A DNA stretch of 64,000 bases from Geobacter sp. AOG2. GTDB lineage: Bacteria; Desulfobacterota; Desulfuromonadia; Geobacterales; Pseudopelobacteraceae. The stretch covers positions 1,467,607 through 1,531,606 of the forward strand of contig NZ_BLJA01000001.1 of NCBI RefSeq assembly GCF_019972295.1. Direction: 5' to 3'. The notes below the pieces were generated by a model. The model saw only the letters and a list, made by a program, of their open reading frames with translations. It ran no database searches and was not told the origin of the DNA. Below, one piece after another: positions 26,184 to 35,240 of the stretch; positions within the stretch are counted from its first letter, which is position 1, and the number at the start of each line of letters is the position of its first letter. A program made the position numbers and the translations under genes.

Positions 26184-26729
26184 TGAACCGGTCAAACCTT
26201 GAGTGTTCTGCGACTCCTATCCTCAAGACTCTGTAAGCGTGACTATTTCCAGCTTGGTTTTCCTGATGCCTGTTGTCGGAGGCCTGGGGGAGACCAAGCT
26301 GGCCTTCTTGATGCCGCTGGATGTTTTCTGAGATGTTTTTGGGTGCCAATATGCCCAGGTTTGCCCTCATGGATGTAGTTTGTCTAAAGGACACCTTTTT
26401 GTCGTCTTGTCCCAAATGGTGACGGATCTTCTGTTAAAAACAGTGTAAGGGCCTCTCCGTAACTACTTCTACTGCCTTGCAAAGCGGAGGAGTCCGCCAG
26501 AACTGATACTTTTTGCCCCATTACCAATCAACGCCCTCTGTTTATCAATTTGCGATCCCAGGCGACAGTATTCCTCTTTGGAAAGCTCTGCACACCGTAT
26601 TTTCTTGCCATATTCCCGCGTATACATATAACATTTACCATTATTAATTTAAATTTGTTGTTTCATACCTTGGCGCAGTACGAACTAAACAGGCTGATTG
26701 CCACGACCCAGAGGCGGCGTGGTTAGCCG
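26184..26729. other. 546-base intergenic region without a supported gene
   Basis: No reading frame with start signals is convincing on either strand. CCAGCTTGGT (26249-26258) and ACCAAGCTGG (26293-26302) form a perfect 10-base inverted repeat around a 34-base centre. A small hairpin AAAGG-ACA-CCTTTTT lies just before 26400. The part next to 26700 is AT-rich and may hold the promoter of the following kinase, but no clear -35/-10 pair was found. Confidence 0.5.
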
Positions 26730-29465
26730 ATGAGAGAAGCGTTGGAGGGGTTGTTACCGGCAATGATGAAACATAAGCGAATTACGGCAGGAATAGTTTT
26801 GGGATTACTCGGACTTGCAGTAAATAGTCTGAATCTTGAGATTTTTTTTAATATCGACTTGTTGTTTGGCTCCATTTTTATCATGCTTGCTATCCTCTGT
26901 GCCGGGACAGTACCGGGAGTTATCGCCGGTATACTGGCCAGTATATTCAGTTATATCACCCCTCACCATCCCCTGGTCGCTATTATCTACTCCTCGGAGG
27001 CCATTTTTGTCGCCTGGAGTTCAAGAAAATCCCGGGACGTGCTTACCTGGGATATTGTGTACTGGTTTTTGTTTGGCGCCCCACTATCGTGGCTGTTATT
27101 TCGTAACATCGTGGGGATGCCGGTCGAGACCGCCACCCTGATCATGTTCAAACAATTGATCAATGGTATTTTTAATGCCCTTCTAGCCACAATCGTGCAT
27201 CTTCTTGTCCAGGTGAGAATGCGACCTGTTGAGGAGGCCCCCTCCTTTCAACGGGTCGTATTCGTCTCACTGGTCTCACTGGCATTGTTGCCGACACTAT
27301 TGCTCCTCCTGCTGAATGTAAGGAGTTTTATCGGATACGAAGAGCAACGGCTGACCCAAACAGCGACGCACACCGCTGCAATCGCAAATGAAACCGTGAG
27401 TCTGTGGGTGTCACAGCAGCAGCAGAACATGAGGGCGTTCGCAGAACTCATCGGGAACCCCGACAAGGTGTCAGCCGATGATCTGCAAAAATATGTCGAA
27501 CTGCTAAAGTCCTCGTCGCCGGCCTTCAGCCGCATGGCTGTGCTCAATCGCGACTCGATTGCCGTTGCTAACTCGCCCCTTGTGGACGAGCGTGGTGGTT
27601 CAACCTTGGGGCTCGATTTCTCGGATCGGTCCTATATCGCCGTATTAAATAAACGTAAAGTGCCTTACATCAGTGACCTTATAATGGGGCGAATCGGTGT
27701 CTCCGTACCTATACTTCCGTTTCTGGTCCCTCTGGTGAATGGCGGTAGTTACGATGGGTGCTGCGTCGGAGTTGTGCAATTAGAGCAGTTGGAGAGGATC
27801 ATCTCCTCGATTGCCGACAAGGGGGGGGCTATCACCCTGCTCGACAGAAGCGGCAGGGTGATCGTGAGTACGCGGCATGATCTCAAGACAATGATGGTCT
27901 TTAACCGGACTTCCGGCGGAGAAGTTCGGGCCTGTGGCGATGGCGTGTATCACCTGATACCGGCCAGGCCTGGGGGCAGGGGCACTTTGCAGCGCTGGAA
28001 AGAGTCGGTATTTGTCAAAGAGGTGCGCATCGGTAATCCTGAAATCGGTTGGAGTGTCATTGCTGAGGTATCTGCCCTGCCACTCTTGACGACCATTACC
28101 AACGAAAGCATAAGAAGCTTTTCGTTGCTGTCAGCGCTCGTCCTGATAATGGCGGTTTTGTCTCATTTTTTCAGTAAGGGGTTGACTGGTGCACTGCTTC
28201 GGCTGCAATCCCTTACCCAGGAATTTCCGCAGAGTTTTAAGAACGGCGGTTTTAAAAACTCGTGGCCCCAGAGCCGGATCAGTGAAGTTAACGCACTAAC
28301 GAAAAATTTCAAGCAGATGGCTGACACGTTGCGGCGTTATTTTTCTGCTTTGAACTCGTGGAGCGAAACCCTGGAAAAACGTGTAATTGAACGTACCAAA
28401 GCATTGGCAAGAAGTGAGGAACGTTTCCGGAGAATTGCCGACGCCGTCCCCGTTGGTGTTTTTGAGGCCGCAACGGATGGATCGTGCCGTTATTTCAATG
28501 AACGTTGGCTTGAGAGTACCGGTCTGTCCCTCTTCCAGGCGATAGAAGGAGGATGGGTTGCCATTAGTTGCCCCGACGATCGTGATCAGGTGGTCAATGA
28601 ATGGCATCGCGCCGTTCTTGAAAAGAAAACGTTGAGAATGGAATTCCGTTTCACTCGTTCAGACGGTTCCCTTGCGTGGGGGTTGGTGCAATCGTCCCCC
28701 ATGCATGCCGTAAGTGGCGAATTTTGTGGTTTTATCGGTACGATCACCGATATCACGGATTTCAAGCAGCGCGAGGAGTTGGCGGCAGAACTCGAAGCCA
28801 AGAAAAGCAGACTACGCGATATGGAAAAAAAGAGACAGCATCTCAAAGAAAAAGATATGCTGGTCAAAGACCTTCATGACGGGATTGGAGGGATTGTTTC
28901 CAATATCTCAATGCTCGCCCAGTACGGCTTGGGCCGGATGGAGTTGGAGACATGCCGTTCGACCCTCAAAAAAATCACAGAACTCGCAGCAGAGGGTGTC
29001 GATGAGGTCCGCTCATTTATGAACAGTACCGAGAGCGGGGAGTCTGCCTGGAGCGACCTGCTTGCGGAGATAAAGGATCATGCCGACAGGATGCTGTCCC
29101 CTCATCAAATACAGCTTGATGCCTCGGGGGAGATAGATTTGGGGCTTCCTCCCATCGGTTCTTTTCGGTATCTTAATATCCTGCGGATCAGCAAGGAGAT
29201 GGTCACCAACATTATAAAACATGCCCAGGCTAGCCGGGTCAGCCTGATTTTCAGGGCAAGGGGAGAGCTTTTTCAATTGTGCGTGACGGACAACGGCGTC
29301 GGTTTCGACTCCAGCGTCGTAAAACGGAGAGGGCTGGCGAATATGCTGTCCCGGGCGAACGACGTAGGAGGCAACATCTCTATGACTTCATCTGCTGCAG
29401 GCACTACACTTAATCTTGTCCTGCCTCTCAAGGAACAGAATGCCCCGGGGGAACCATGCGCATAG
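26730..29465 (+). CDS. NarL-type sensor histidine kinase with integral-membrane and Cache sensor domains
   Basis: 911 residues. The N-terminal 150 residues are multi-span membrane sequence resembling a MASE-type sensor. A periplasmic double-Cache-like domain follows (about 200-455; SFIGYEEQRL, SDRSYIAVLNKRKVPYISD), then another span (about 460-480), a linker, and a PAS domain (about 565-675; RFRRIADAVPVGVFEAA). The kinase core is of the HisKA_3 type with acceptor in KDLHDGIGGIVSN and a HATPase ending (NIIKHAQAS, DNGVGFD). Start at 26730 is uncertain; ATG 26763 is possible. It overlaps the downstream LuxR-type regulator by ten bases and surely pairs with it. Confidence 0.9.
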   Translation: MREALEGLLPAMMKHKRITAGIVLGLLGLAVNSLNLEIFFNIDLLFGSIFIMLAILCAGTVPGVIAGILASIFSYITPHHPLVAIIYSSEAIFVAWSSRKSRDVLTWDIVYWFLFGAPLSWLLFRNIVGMPVETATLIMFKQLINGIFNALLATIVHLLVQVRMRPVEEAPSFQRVVFVSLVSLALLPTLLLLLLNVRSFIGYEEQRLTQTATHTAAIANETVSLWVSQQQQNMRAFAELIGNPDKVSADDLQKYVELLKSSSPAFSRMAVLNRDSIAVANSPLVDERGGSTLGLDFSDRSYIAVLNKRKVPYISDLIMGRIGVSVPILPFLVPLVNGGSYDGCCVGVVQLEQLERIISSIADKGGAITLLDRSGRVIVSTRHDLKTMMVFNRTSGGEVRACGDGVYHLIPARPGGRGTLQRWKESVFVKEVRIGNPEIGWSVIAEVSALPLLTTITNESIRSFSLLSALVLIMAVLSHFFSKGLTGALLRLQSLTQEFPQSFKNGGFKNSWPQSRISEVNALTKNFKQMADTLRRYFSALNSWSETLEKRVIERTKALARSEERFRRIADAVPVGVFEAATDGSCRYFNERWLESTGLSLFQAIEGGWVAISCPDDRDQVVNEWHRAVLEKKTLRMEFRFTRSDGSLAWGLVQSSPMHAVSGEFCGFIGTITDITDFKQREELAAELEAKKSRLRDMEKKRQHLKEKDMLVKDLHDGIGGIVSNISMLAQYGLGRMELETCRSTLKKITELAAEGVDEVRSFMNSTESGESAWSDLLAEIKDHADRMLSPHQIQLDASGEIDLGLPPIGSFRYLNILRISKEMVTNIIKHAQASRVSLIFRARGELFQLCVTDNGVGFDSSVVKRRGLANMLSRANDVGGNISMTSSAAGTTLNLVLPLKEQNAPGEPCA

Positions 29466-30079
29466 TACTTGTGGAGGATAATACCGTAACCCGCGAAACA
29501 CTCAATTTGCTTTTGTCCGGCGAAACAACCATAGATAGCGTCACGACTTTCGGCTCCGGTGAAGAACTTCTTGCGCATATAGAATACACTGCCTTCGATG
29601 TCCTTCTTGTTGATCTGGATCTACCCGGCATGCATGGCAGCGAGTTGATCCAGAAGGTCAAGCAGATGCGTCCCCAAGTGGAAATCATGGTCTATACCAT
29701 ATTTGAGGACCGCGAGAATGTTTTTTCCGCGATCAAGTCCGGGGCATCCGGTTATATCCTCAAGGGAAGTTCTCCCCGCGATTTGATTGAATCCCTCCAG
29801 AGCCTTCATCAGGGGGGGGCTCCAATGAGCCCCAAAATAGCCCGCAAGGTCATCCTCGAATTCCAGAAGGTTCCCGATGGGGATGATAACCCGCTTACTT
29901 CGAGGGAGAGCTGTATAGTCCGTAGTATCGAACAGGGACTTACCTACAAGGAAATCGCCGAGCGCTTCAATATCAGCCCCCATACCGTCCATACGCACAT
30001 CAAGAATATCTACGAAAAACTCCAGGCCCATGGCCGTCAGGATGCCCTCAAACGTGCCCGCAGGATCGGTATCATTTAG
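29456..30079 (+). CDS. NarL/FixJ-family response regulator
   Basis: 207 residues. Receiver: MRIVLVEDN, acceptor Asp in VLLVDLDLPGMHG, and Lys in GYILKGSS. LuxR-type helix-turn-helix: LTSRESCIVRSIEQGLTYKEI then ISPHTVHTHIKNIYEKL. It binds DNA as a phosphorylated dimer. The ATG lies inside the end of the kinase gene, ensuring coupled expression. No target operon is evident nearby other than the MCP/CheW genes downstream. Confidence 0.93.
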   Translation: MRIVLVEDNTVTRETLNLLLSGETTIDSVTTFGSGEELLAHIEYTAFDVLLVDLDLPGMHGSELIQKVKQMRPQVEIMVYTIFEDRENVFSAIKSGASGYILKGSSPRDLIESLQSLHQGGAPMSPKIARKVILEFQKVPDGDDNPLTSRESCIVRSIEQGLTYKEIAERFNISPHTVHTHIKNIYEKLQAHGRQDALKRARRIGII

Positions 30080-30151
30080 ATTCTGTCCACACATAATCTC
30101 AGTTGTCAGTTGTTCCGAGGTTTTGGGCGTATCCACCCCTATATTTTATTG

Positions 30152-30181
30152 TATACCCCATTTATACCCCGAACAGGGTAT
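30152..30181. repeat. Short TATACCCC repeats upstream of the MCP gene
   Basis: TATACCCC occurs at 30152-30159 and 30163-30170, with an inverted GGGTAT at 30176-30181. An 11-base period on one face of the helix suggests a protein binding site about 80 bases before the MCP start. Confidence 0.4.
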
Positions 30182-30248
30182 GTCAAGTGACCAACTTACC
30201 TGTTATCCGTAGAGTCCTTATTTATTCCAGTTTTGACAGGAGGGTAAC

Positions 30249-31895
30249 ATGAGCTTTTGGGCTGACTTGAAAGTCAAGTCGAAGATCATGATACTGGTAA
30301 TCGCGGGGTGCGTGGCACTTATTTTTTTCGGCGGTTTCGGTATTCTGAATATGTCGCGGATGAGCGCTGATGAAGCCGGGCTCAAAGAAGGGACACAGCA
30401 GGTTGCGCTCCTGCAGGACATGAAAAACCATTTTCTGGCCATGCGCCTGGACGTCGTGTATATGCTGGCACTCAGTGACCCCGCTGCGATCGGAGAAAAG
30501 GAGAAAGATCTGGCCATTCAAGCAGAGGGTCTCCGGACGAAGCTGGGACTTATAGAAAAAACCCGCCTTGAACCTGCGGAGAGGGATCAGCTCAATATTT
30601 TTAAGCAGGGGTTCGAAGCCTATGTCGCGGAAGGTGCAAAACTTGCGAATATGGCAAAGGATGCCCATGCTGCTCACGATGCCGCCGCCGTTGAGAATGC
30701 GCTCAGATTCGCCACCCAGACGGTTGCCCCGCTGTACAATAAACCGGCAGGGATCGTTGCCGATATGGTTACGAACAATATCAGGCACGGCGAGGAGATG
30801 TTCCTTCATGATACCGAAAGCTTCAAGAGATCGCGTCTTGCCATGCTGGTCATTGTGGTCATTGTTACGATCTCGGCCCTTTTTGGGGGCGTGCTCATCG
30901 CCAATTCCGTTTCCAGGCCGCTTCAATCGGTCTTTGGGACCCTAAAGGATGTGGCCGGTGGGGATCTCAGCGCTCGCTCCGGTATTACCAGCCGAGATGA
31001 GATGGGGATGTTGGCTCGCGAGGTGAACGAGACGGCACAGAAATTGAGCGGCATCATGTCGATGGTGGCGAGCAACAGTGAGCATGTCGCTTCGGCAGCG
31101 ACCGAGTTACATGCCACAGCCGCAGAAATGGCCACCGGCTCCGAACAGATGGCCGCCCAGGCTGGGACGGTTGCAACAGCCAGCGAAGAGATGTCTGCTA
31201 CCAGCGGCGATATTGCCCAGAATTGCCACTCAGCGGCTGATGGGGCGCTACGTGCCAGTCAGACGGCCCAAGATGGCGCGGTCGTCGTTGAAAACACCGT
31301 TCAGGTCATGAACAGGATTGCCAGCCGGGTGAAAGATACCGCCAAAACGGTTGAAAGTCTTGGGGCGCGTGGCGATCAGATTGGTGAGATTGTCGGCACT
31401 ATCCAGGACATTGCCGACCAGACAAATCTGCTCGCCTTAAATGCCGCGATTGAGGCTGCGCGGGCTGGGGAGCAGGGGCGCGGTTTTGCTGTTGTCGCTG
31501 ATGAGGTGCGCGCATTGGCCGAAAGGACCACCAAGGCGACCCGTGAGATCGGTGAAATGATCAAGGCGATCCAGACCGAGACAAAAGGCGCTGTGATTGC
31601 CATGGAAGAAGGGGTACAGGAGGTGGAGCGAGGGACTTCCGAGGCTGCCAGATCCGGCGAAGCGCTTCAGGCAATTCTGGAACAGATCAACACGGTAAAT
31701 ATGCAGGTTAGCCAGATTGCCACGGCGGCCGAAGAACAGACGGCAACCACGGCCGAGATCAGCACCAATATCCAACAGATCAACGAAGTGGTGCATCACA
31801 CCTCGCGCGGCGCCCATGAGTCGGTTACGGCAGCAAACCAGCTTTCGAAGCTGTCCGAGGAGCTTCGACGGTTGGTAGGGCAGTTCAAACTTTGA
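30249..31895 (+). CDS. Methyl-accepting chemotaxis protein
   Basis: 548 residues. First span about 13-32, a periplasmic four-helix-bundle-type sensor (about 35-190), second span about 195-217, HAMP domain ([12 protein letters not shown]-like start at about 220) and a long signalling domain. The hairpin tip [20 protein letters not shown] is the CheA/CheW contact region and [20 protein letters not shown] is invariant in the family. No C-terminal CheR pentapeptide. GGAGGG precedes the ATG. It is followed 66 bases later by cheW, so the receptor probably comes with its own coupling protein. Confidence 0.95.
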   Translation: MSFWADLKVKSKIMILVIAGCVALIFFGGFGILNMSRMSADEAGLKEGTQQVALLQDMKNHFLAMRLDVVYMLALSDPAAIGEKEKDLAIQAEGLRTKLGLIEKTRLEPAERDQLNIFKQGFEAYVAEGAKLANMAKDAHAAHDAAAVENALRFATQTVAPLYNKPAGIVADMVTNNIRHGEEMFLHDTESFKRSRLAMLVIVVIVTISALFGGVLIANSVSRPLQSVFGTLKDVAGGDLSARSGITSRDEMGMLAREVNETAQKLSGIMSMVASNSEHVASAATELHATAAEMATGSEQMAAQAGTVATASEEMSATSGDIAQNCHSAADGALRASQTAQDGAVVVENTVQVMNRIASRVKDTAKTVESLGARGDQIGEIVGTIQDIADQTNLLALNAAIEAARAGEQGRGFAVVADEVRALAERTTKATREIGEMIKAIQTETKGAVIAMEEGVQEVERGTSEAARSGEALQAILEQINTVNMQVSQIATAAEEQTATTAEISTNIQQINEVVHHTSRGAHESVTAANQLSKLSEELRRLVGQFKL

Positions 31896-31961
31896 CAGGG
31901 CTTTGGCAAGCTGGTATAGATGGCCTCATGGCAATGATTTGAACGACTGAAAGGAAATCCA

Positions 31962-32456
31962 ATGTCCAAAGAACTGGTAACAGTTAGAGGCGACGAGTCC
32001 AAAGGGGAACTTAATCAACTCGTCAGCTTCAGCTTGGGTGACGAAGAATTCGGCATCGAGGTTCTTAAGGTCCGCGAGATCATCCGGATGACCGGTATTA
32101 CCCATATGCCCAATACTCCTCACTATGTCGAGGGCATCATCAATCTTCGCGGCAGGGTGATCCCCATTATCTCCATGCGGCGCAAATTCGGTTTAGCCGA
32201 GACGGATAGCAATAACCAAACACGCATTATCGTCGTGGATGTGGGCGGAGATTTAACGGGATTTATCGTTGATGCCGTATCGGAGGTCATTCGCATCTCC
32301 GACAGCGAGATACAGCCTCCTCCGCCCGTGGTGTCGGGCGGAATCGATCAAGAGTGTATCACTGGTGTCATAAACCGCACTGATCGCCTGTTGGTTCTCC
32401 TCTCTCTCGACAAGATGTTTTCGCAAGGAGAAACGCAGCTATTTGGCACGATGTGA
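31962..32456 (+). CDS. cheW: Chemotaxis coupling protein CheW
   Basis: 164 residues, full CheW length. LVSFSLGDEEFGIEVLKVRE at the start, HMPNTPHYVEGIINLRGRVI in the middle and TGFIVDAVSEVIRI are standard CheW signatures. It bridges chemoreceptors and the kinase CheA in the receptor array. AAAGGAA lies before the ATG. No cheA is present in the window. Confidence 0.95.
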   Translation: MSKELVTVRGDESKGELNQLVSFSLGDEEFGIEVLKVREIIRMTGITHMPNTPHYVEGIINLRGRVIPIISMRRKFGLAETDSNNQTRIIVVDVGGDLTGFIVDAVSEVIRISDSEIQPPPPVVSGGIDQECITGVINRTDRLLVLLSLDKMFSQGETQLFGTM

Positions 32457-32487
32457 CTGGTTTTGCCCTGAGCACTATGACAAAGAT

Positions 32488-32525
32488 GGGGATGTCCATA
32501 ACAATGGTTATCCCCACTATTTTTT
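32488..32525 (+). terminator. Probable terminator behind cheW, containing an ATAAC-N4-GTTAT site
   Basis: GGGGAT (32488-32493) pairs with ATCCCC (32510-32515), with an inner CCAT/ATGG pairing, followed by a run of six T residues (32520-32525). The same bases hold a perfect ATAAC-N4-GTTAT at 32498-32511, the motif that is repeated three times upstream of dctA. Confidence 0.6.
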
Positions 32526-32617
32526 AACGCCTACCTTCGGTAGCCAAGACCTCTCGCCAATGCCCCTGCCGTGCAGATCCCTCTCCCGTTTCGATCATCT
32601 CGCAATATGAGTATTTA

Positions 32618-32633
32618 AGGTTCAGCTTTTGCG
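32618..32633 (+). promoter_or_regulatory. Weak candidate sigma-54 promoter
   Basis: AGGTTCA-GCTT-TTGCG keeps GG and GC at the required spacing but deviates at three other positions. It lies about 107 bases downstream of the ATAAC-N4-GTTAT site at 32498, the same geometry as at dctA, and about 190 bases before the Cache-PAS gene. Confidence 0.3.
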
Positions 32634-32693
32634 GTCTGTTGAATATGTGCATTTTGGCATTTACGCAACGCCATTGTTGTAACGGGTATGAAC

Positions 32694-32738
32694 ATGTCAA
32701 ACGGTTGTTTGACATTTCTGCTGGCATTACGTTACGAT
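32694..32738 (+). promoter_or_regulatory. 22-base palindrome overlapping a sigma-70-like promoter
   Basis: ATGTCAAAC-GGTT-GTTTGACAT (32694-32715) is a perfect inverted repeat. Its right arm contains TTGACA (32709-32714), which with an 18-base spacer leads to TACGAT (32733-32738). A protein bound to the palindrome would cover the -35, so this looks like a repressor operator for the gene at 32820. Confidence 0.5.
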
Positions 32739-32819
32739 TGACCAGAAGCAGCTTGAAAAATCCTGTTTTTTTGCCTGTAAAGCCTCAGCCGAGAGAACGG
32801 CTCCATCAAGGAAGCTTTC

Positions 32820-34517
32820 ATGATGCCTGTCTTGCTCCATCGTTTGTCATCCCTGTCGTTGAATAAGCTCCTGCTCCTGCTGACCCTTCTGCTTGCCTTG
32901 CCGGCTGTAGGGTTAATCGTACATTCTGGTCTGGACCAGCACCACGATGCGTTGCAAGACGGAATATCTGAAACGAGGAAGCTGGCCTACAGCATAGCGT
33001 CAGAACAAAAAAATCTTACTGCGGGCGCGCAGCAATTGGTGACCGTGTTGGGGCAGTTGCCCCAGGTCAGGGAGCATAAGGCTGTGGAGGTCAACAAGAT
33101 CCTGGCGAGCATCCTTGCCCTGAACCCACAGTACGCGAATATTATCATCGCCGACCCGGCTGGAGATGTTTGGGCGTCTGCGCTGCCTCTCACAAAGCCG
33201 ATCTCCATAGCGGATAAGCGGTCATTCAGGAACGCCGTGAAAACCGGACAATTTTCTTCCGGTGAGTACATCGTCGGTCAGCTTTCGACAAAATCGACCA
33301 TAGGTTTCGGGTATCCGATTGTCGACGAAAAGGGGATGGTTAAGGCCGTTATTGCTCTTAACTTCAACTTTGACCACTTAAATGTCCTGTTCGATCAGGC
33401 AGACCTGCCCAAGGGGACGGCGTTCAATATCATCGACTATAATGGGGTGATAATAGACAGGAACCCGAGTCCCGAGGGTTTTATCGGGAAAAAGGTCAAC
33501 GACGGGCTCTTCATGAAAATGGTGAGCGGCCCCGAGGATGACTCGTTTATCGGCGTCGGGTTGACCGGAGACCGGAGGATTATTTCATACACCAAATTGC
33601 GCCTAAGTCATGAGGCCTTTCCCTATCTGTATATCCGGGCGGGTATTCCTCTACAGGCCACCTTGGATAATGCGGCGGAAAAACAGTTTTACAATATGGC
33701 GTTTTTATCGCTGTTCCTGCTGGTGGCCGTCCTTCTGGCCTTGTTTATCGGCAAGTATTGTTTTGTTAATAGAATCGCTACGTTACAGGAAGCTTCTCAT
33801 CGGCTGGCGGCGGGCGATCTTCACACCAGGGTTTCCGATTGCCTGCAGGGGGGCGAGTTGGGGGATTTGGCGCAGACCTTCGACCAGATGGCGGGCCAAC
33901 TTGCAGAGCGGGAGCGGGCTGTACGGGAGAGTGAGGCCCGATTTCGCTCTGCCTTGGAGAACGCTCCGATCGGGATGGCCATTGTATCTTTGAACGGTAA
34001 CCTTCTCAGGGTTAATCACGCCCTGTGCCGCATCTTGAGATATGAAAAAGAGGAACTTGAAGGTTTGACCTTTGCGGATATAACCCATCCCGACGACCCG
34101 TGTCCGGATATTCCTCATTTGGAGAGGCTTCTTGACGGAGAAGTTTCCGCCTATACTGTGGAAAAGCGCTGCATTACGAGAGATCGAGAGAAGGTCTGGG
34201 CTCAGTTGACAGCCTCTCTCCTCAAAGATAGTGAAGGTGTTCCGGGGTATTTCATTGTTCAGATAGAGGATATTACCGATCGGAAGAAGGTCGAAAAAGA
34301 GCGTGAAGGTCTCATCGCCGACCTTCAGGATGCACTGTGCGATGTCAAAACGTTAAGCGGCTTGTTACCCATCTGCGCCTCCTGCAAAAGGATCTGTGAC
34401 GACAAGGGATACTGGAACCAGTTGGAAACCTATATTATTAAACATTCCGCCGCCACCTTCAGCTACAGTATCTGCCCAGACTGCGAAAATAGACAAGGTA
34501 ACCAGGGAGAAGCATGA
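32820..34517 (+). CDS. Cache-HAMP-PAS sensor protein with C-terminal cysteine motif and no recognisable output domain
   Basis: 565 residues. Membrane span about 14-35, a periplasmic double-Cache domain (about 40-290; NIIIADPAGDVWAS, ADKRSFRNAVKTGQF), second span about 292-315, HAMP (about 320-370), PAS (about 378-495) and a short coiled coil. Instead of a kinase, cyclase or chemotaxis module, the C-terminus has LLPICASCKRICDDKGYWNQ and a final CPDC. This four-cysteine ending looks like a metal or redox centre. Its role is unknown. Starts with two ATG codons; no good ribosome binding site. The same frame is open for 41 codons after the TGA stop. Confidence 0.82.
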   Translation: MMPVLLHRLSSLSLNKLLLLLTLLLALPAVGLIVHSGLDQHHDALQDGISETRKLAYSIASEQKNLTAGAQQLVTVLGQLPQVREHKAVEVNKILASILALNPQYANIIIADPAGDVWASALPLTKPISIADKRSFRNAVKTGQFSSGEYIVGQLSTKSTIGFGYPIVDEKGMVKAVIALNFNFDHLNVLFDQADLPKGTAFNIIDYNGVIIDRNPSPEGFIGKKVNDGLFMKMVSGPEDDSFIGVGLTGDRRIISYTKLRLSHEAFPYLYIRAGIPLQATLDNAAEKQFYNMAFLSLFLLVAVLLALFIGKYCFVNRIATLQEASHRLAAGDLHTRVSDCLQGGELGDLAQTFDQMAGQLAERERAVRESEARFRSALENAPIGMAIVSLNGNLLRVNHALCRILRYEKEELEGLTFADITHPDDPCPDIPHLERLLDGEVSAYTVEKRCITRDREKVWAQLTASLLKDSEGVPGYFIVQIEDITDRKKVEKEREGLIADLQDALCDVKTLSGLLPICASCKRICDDKGYWNQLETYIIKHSAATFSYSICPDCENRQGNQGEA

Positions 34518-34870
34518 CAGGTTTCAGTTTGGTACTATTCTGGTAACGCGTTTTTCACCAGTAATTTCAAGTCACGTGTACGCTCCTTGTCCCTGTTCCC
34601 ATTGCAACTGCGCGGTTACGCCCTGGGCGACTACGACTATTAATCATTATCCCTCCGGCAGCATTCGAGGTCAAGATCAGAGGACTTTCCCTGGAGATGT
34701 GGCTGCAAAGGGTTGGCGCGGAGAATAACCCGCCGCTGATGCTGGTTTTCGGGTGTGAGTCGTGCCACCGGGGAACGGAGAGTTTTCCGGTGGGGGAGGC
34801 GAGGAGTAAAATTGTCCTCTGTTTTGTTCAGTGGAGGTGTGGGAAGGGGGCTACCAATGCGGATAAAGGC
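34518..34870. other. 353-base interval without a supported gene
   Basis: The frame of the Cache-PAS gene continues past its TGA to a TAA at 34641-34643 without a plausible start codon of its own. A hairpin CCACCGG (34765-34771) / CCGGTGG (34787-34793) lies further on. An isolated CXXCH-like string on the plus strand near 34760 is not part of a credible cytochrome. Nothing else could be supported. Confidence 0.45.
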
Positions 34871-35038
34871 CTAAACCGTGCCCCAGAGCAAGGAACACCC
34901 CTTGTTCAGATAGTCTGATGTATGGCCCTGATCGACAACCCAATAGAGATTATCCTGTCCCAGCAGAATGGCGACCGGTTCTTCAAGACCGATGGCATAC
35001 ATTTGTGCTACGGAATAGAATGAGAATTTGGCGTGCAC
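34871..35038 (-). CDS. Small protein of unknown function (55 residues)
   Basis: GTG start at 35038 with AGGGG nine bases upstream; stop TAG at 34871-34873. The product has a coherent soluble-protein composition, with segments SVAQMYAIGLEEPVAILLGQ, DNLYWVVDQ and a C-terminal CSLLWGTV. No signal peptide or membrane span. The gene lies between the convergent Cache-PAS gene and the divergent HD gene. No family is recognised; the call rests on composition and the start signal. Confidence 0.55.
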   Translation of the reverse strand: MHAKFSFYSVAQMYAIGLEEPVAILLGQDNLYWVVDQGHTSDYLNKGCSLLWGTV

Positions 35039-35170
35039 GGATATTTACCCCTGTTTGTTTAACTGCTGGCAGTTCCCTGATCGTTTTGGGTGCTTATTTT
35101 AGATAAAGCATAAAGCGTGCCGAAGAAATAACACAATAAATGTGGTGTATTGTGATTTGTTGACAATATT

Positions 35171-35201
35171 TTGACTTTGTTGAGGTCTTGTTTTCTATAA
35201 A
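35171..35201 (+). promoter_or_regulatory. Possible promoter of the HD-domain gene
   Basis: TTGACT (35171-35176) and TATAAA (35196-35201) are separated by 19 bases in an AT-rich stretch, 40 bases before the ATG at 35241. The spacing is longer than optimal. A second TTGACA at 35160-35165 lacks a matching -10. Confidence 0.4.
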
Positions 35202-35240
35202 GTAGTGTCTAAAATTTGACTTTTGGCGGTGAGCGCACAA

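Noticed and set aside
26184-26729. Possible GEMM-type riboswitch in the leader before the 26730 kinase (GCAAAGC string)
   Set aside because: Only one short string resembles the conserved core; the other GEMM blocks and the tetraloop receptor are missing.
34518-34643. Open frame after the TGA of the Cache-PAS gene, considered as Sec readthrough
   Set aside because: The protein already ends in a complete cysteine motif and no SECIS-like stem of the right geometry was seen after the TGA. Listed only as a curiosity in the finding on this gene.
34697-34918. Plus-strand frame with a CESCH string that could be read as a haem site
   Set aside because: One motif only, no signal peptide, no ribosome binding site, and it overlaps a better minus-strand small gene.
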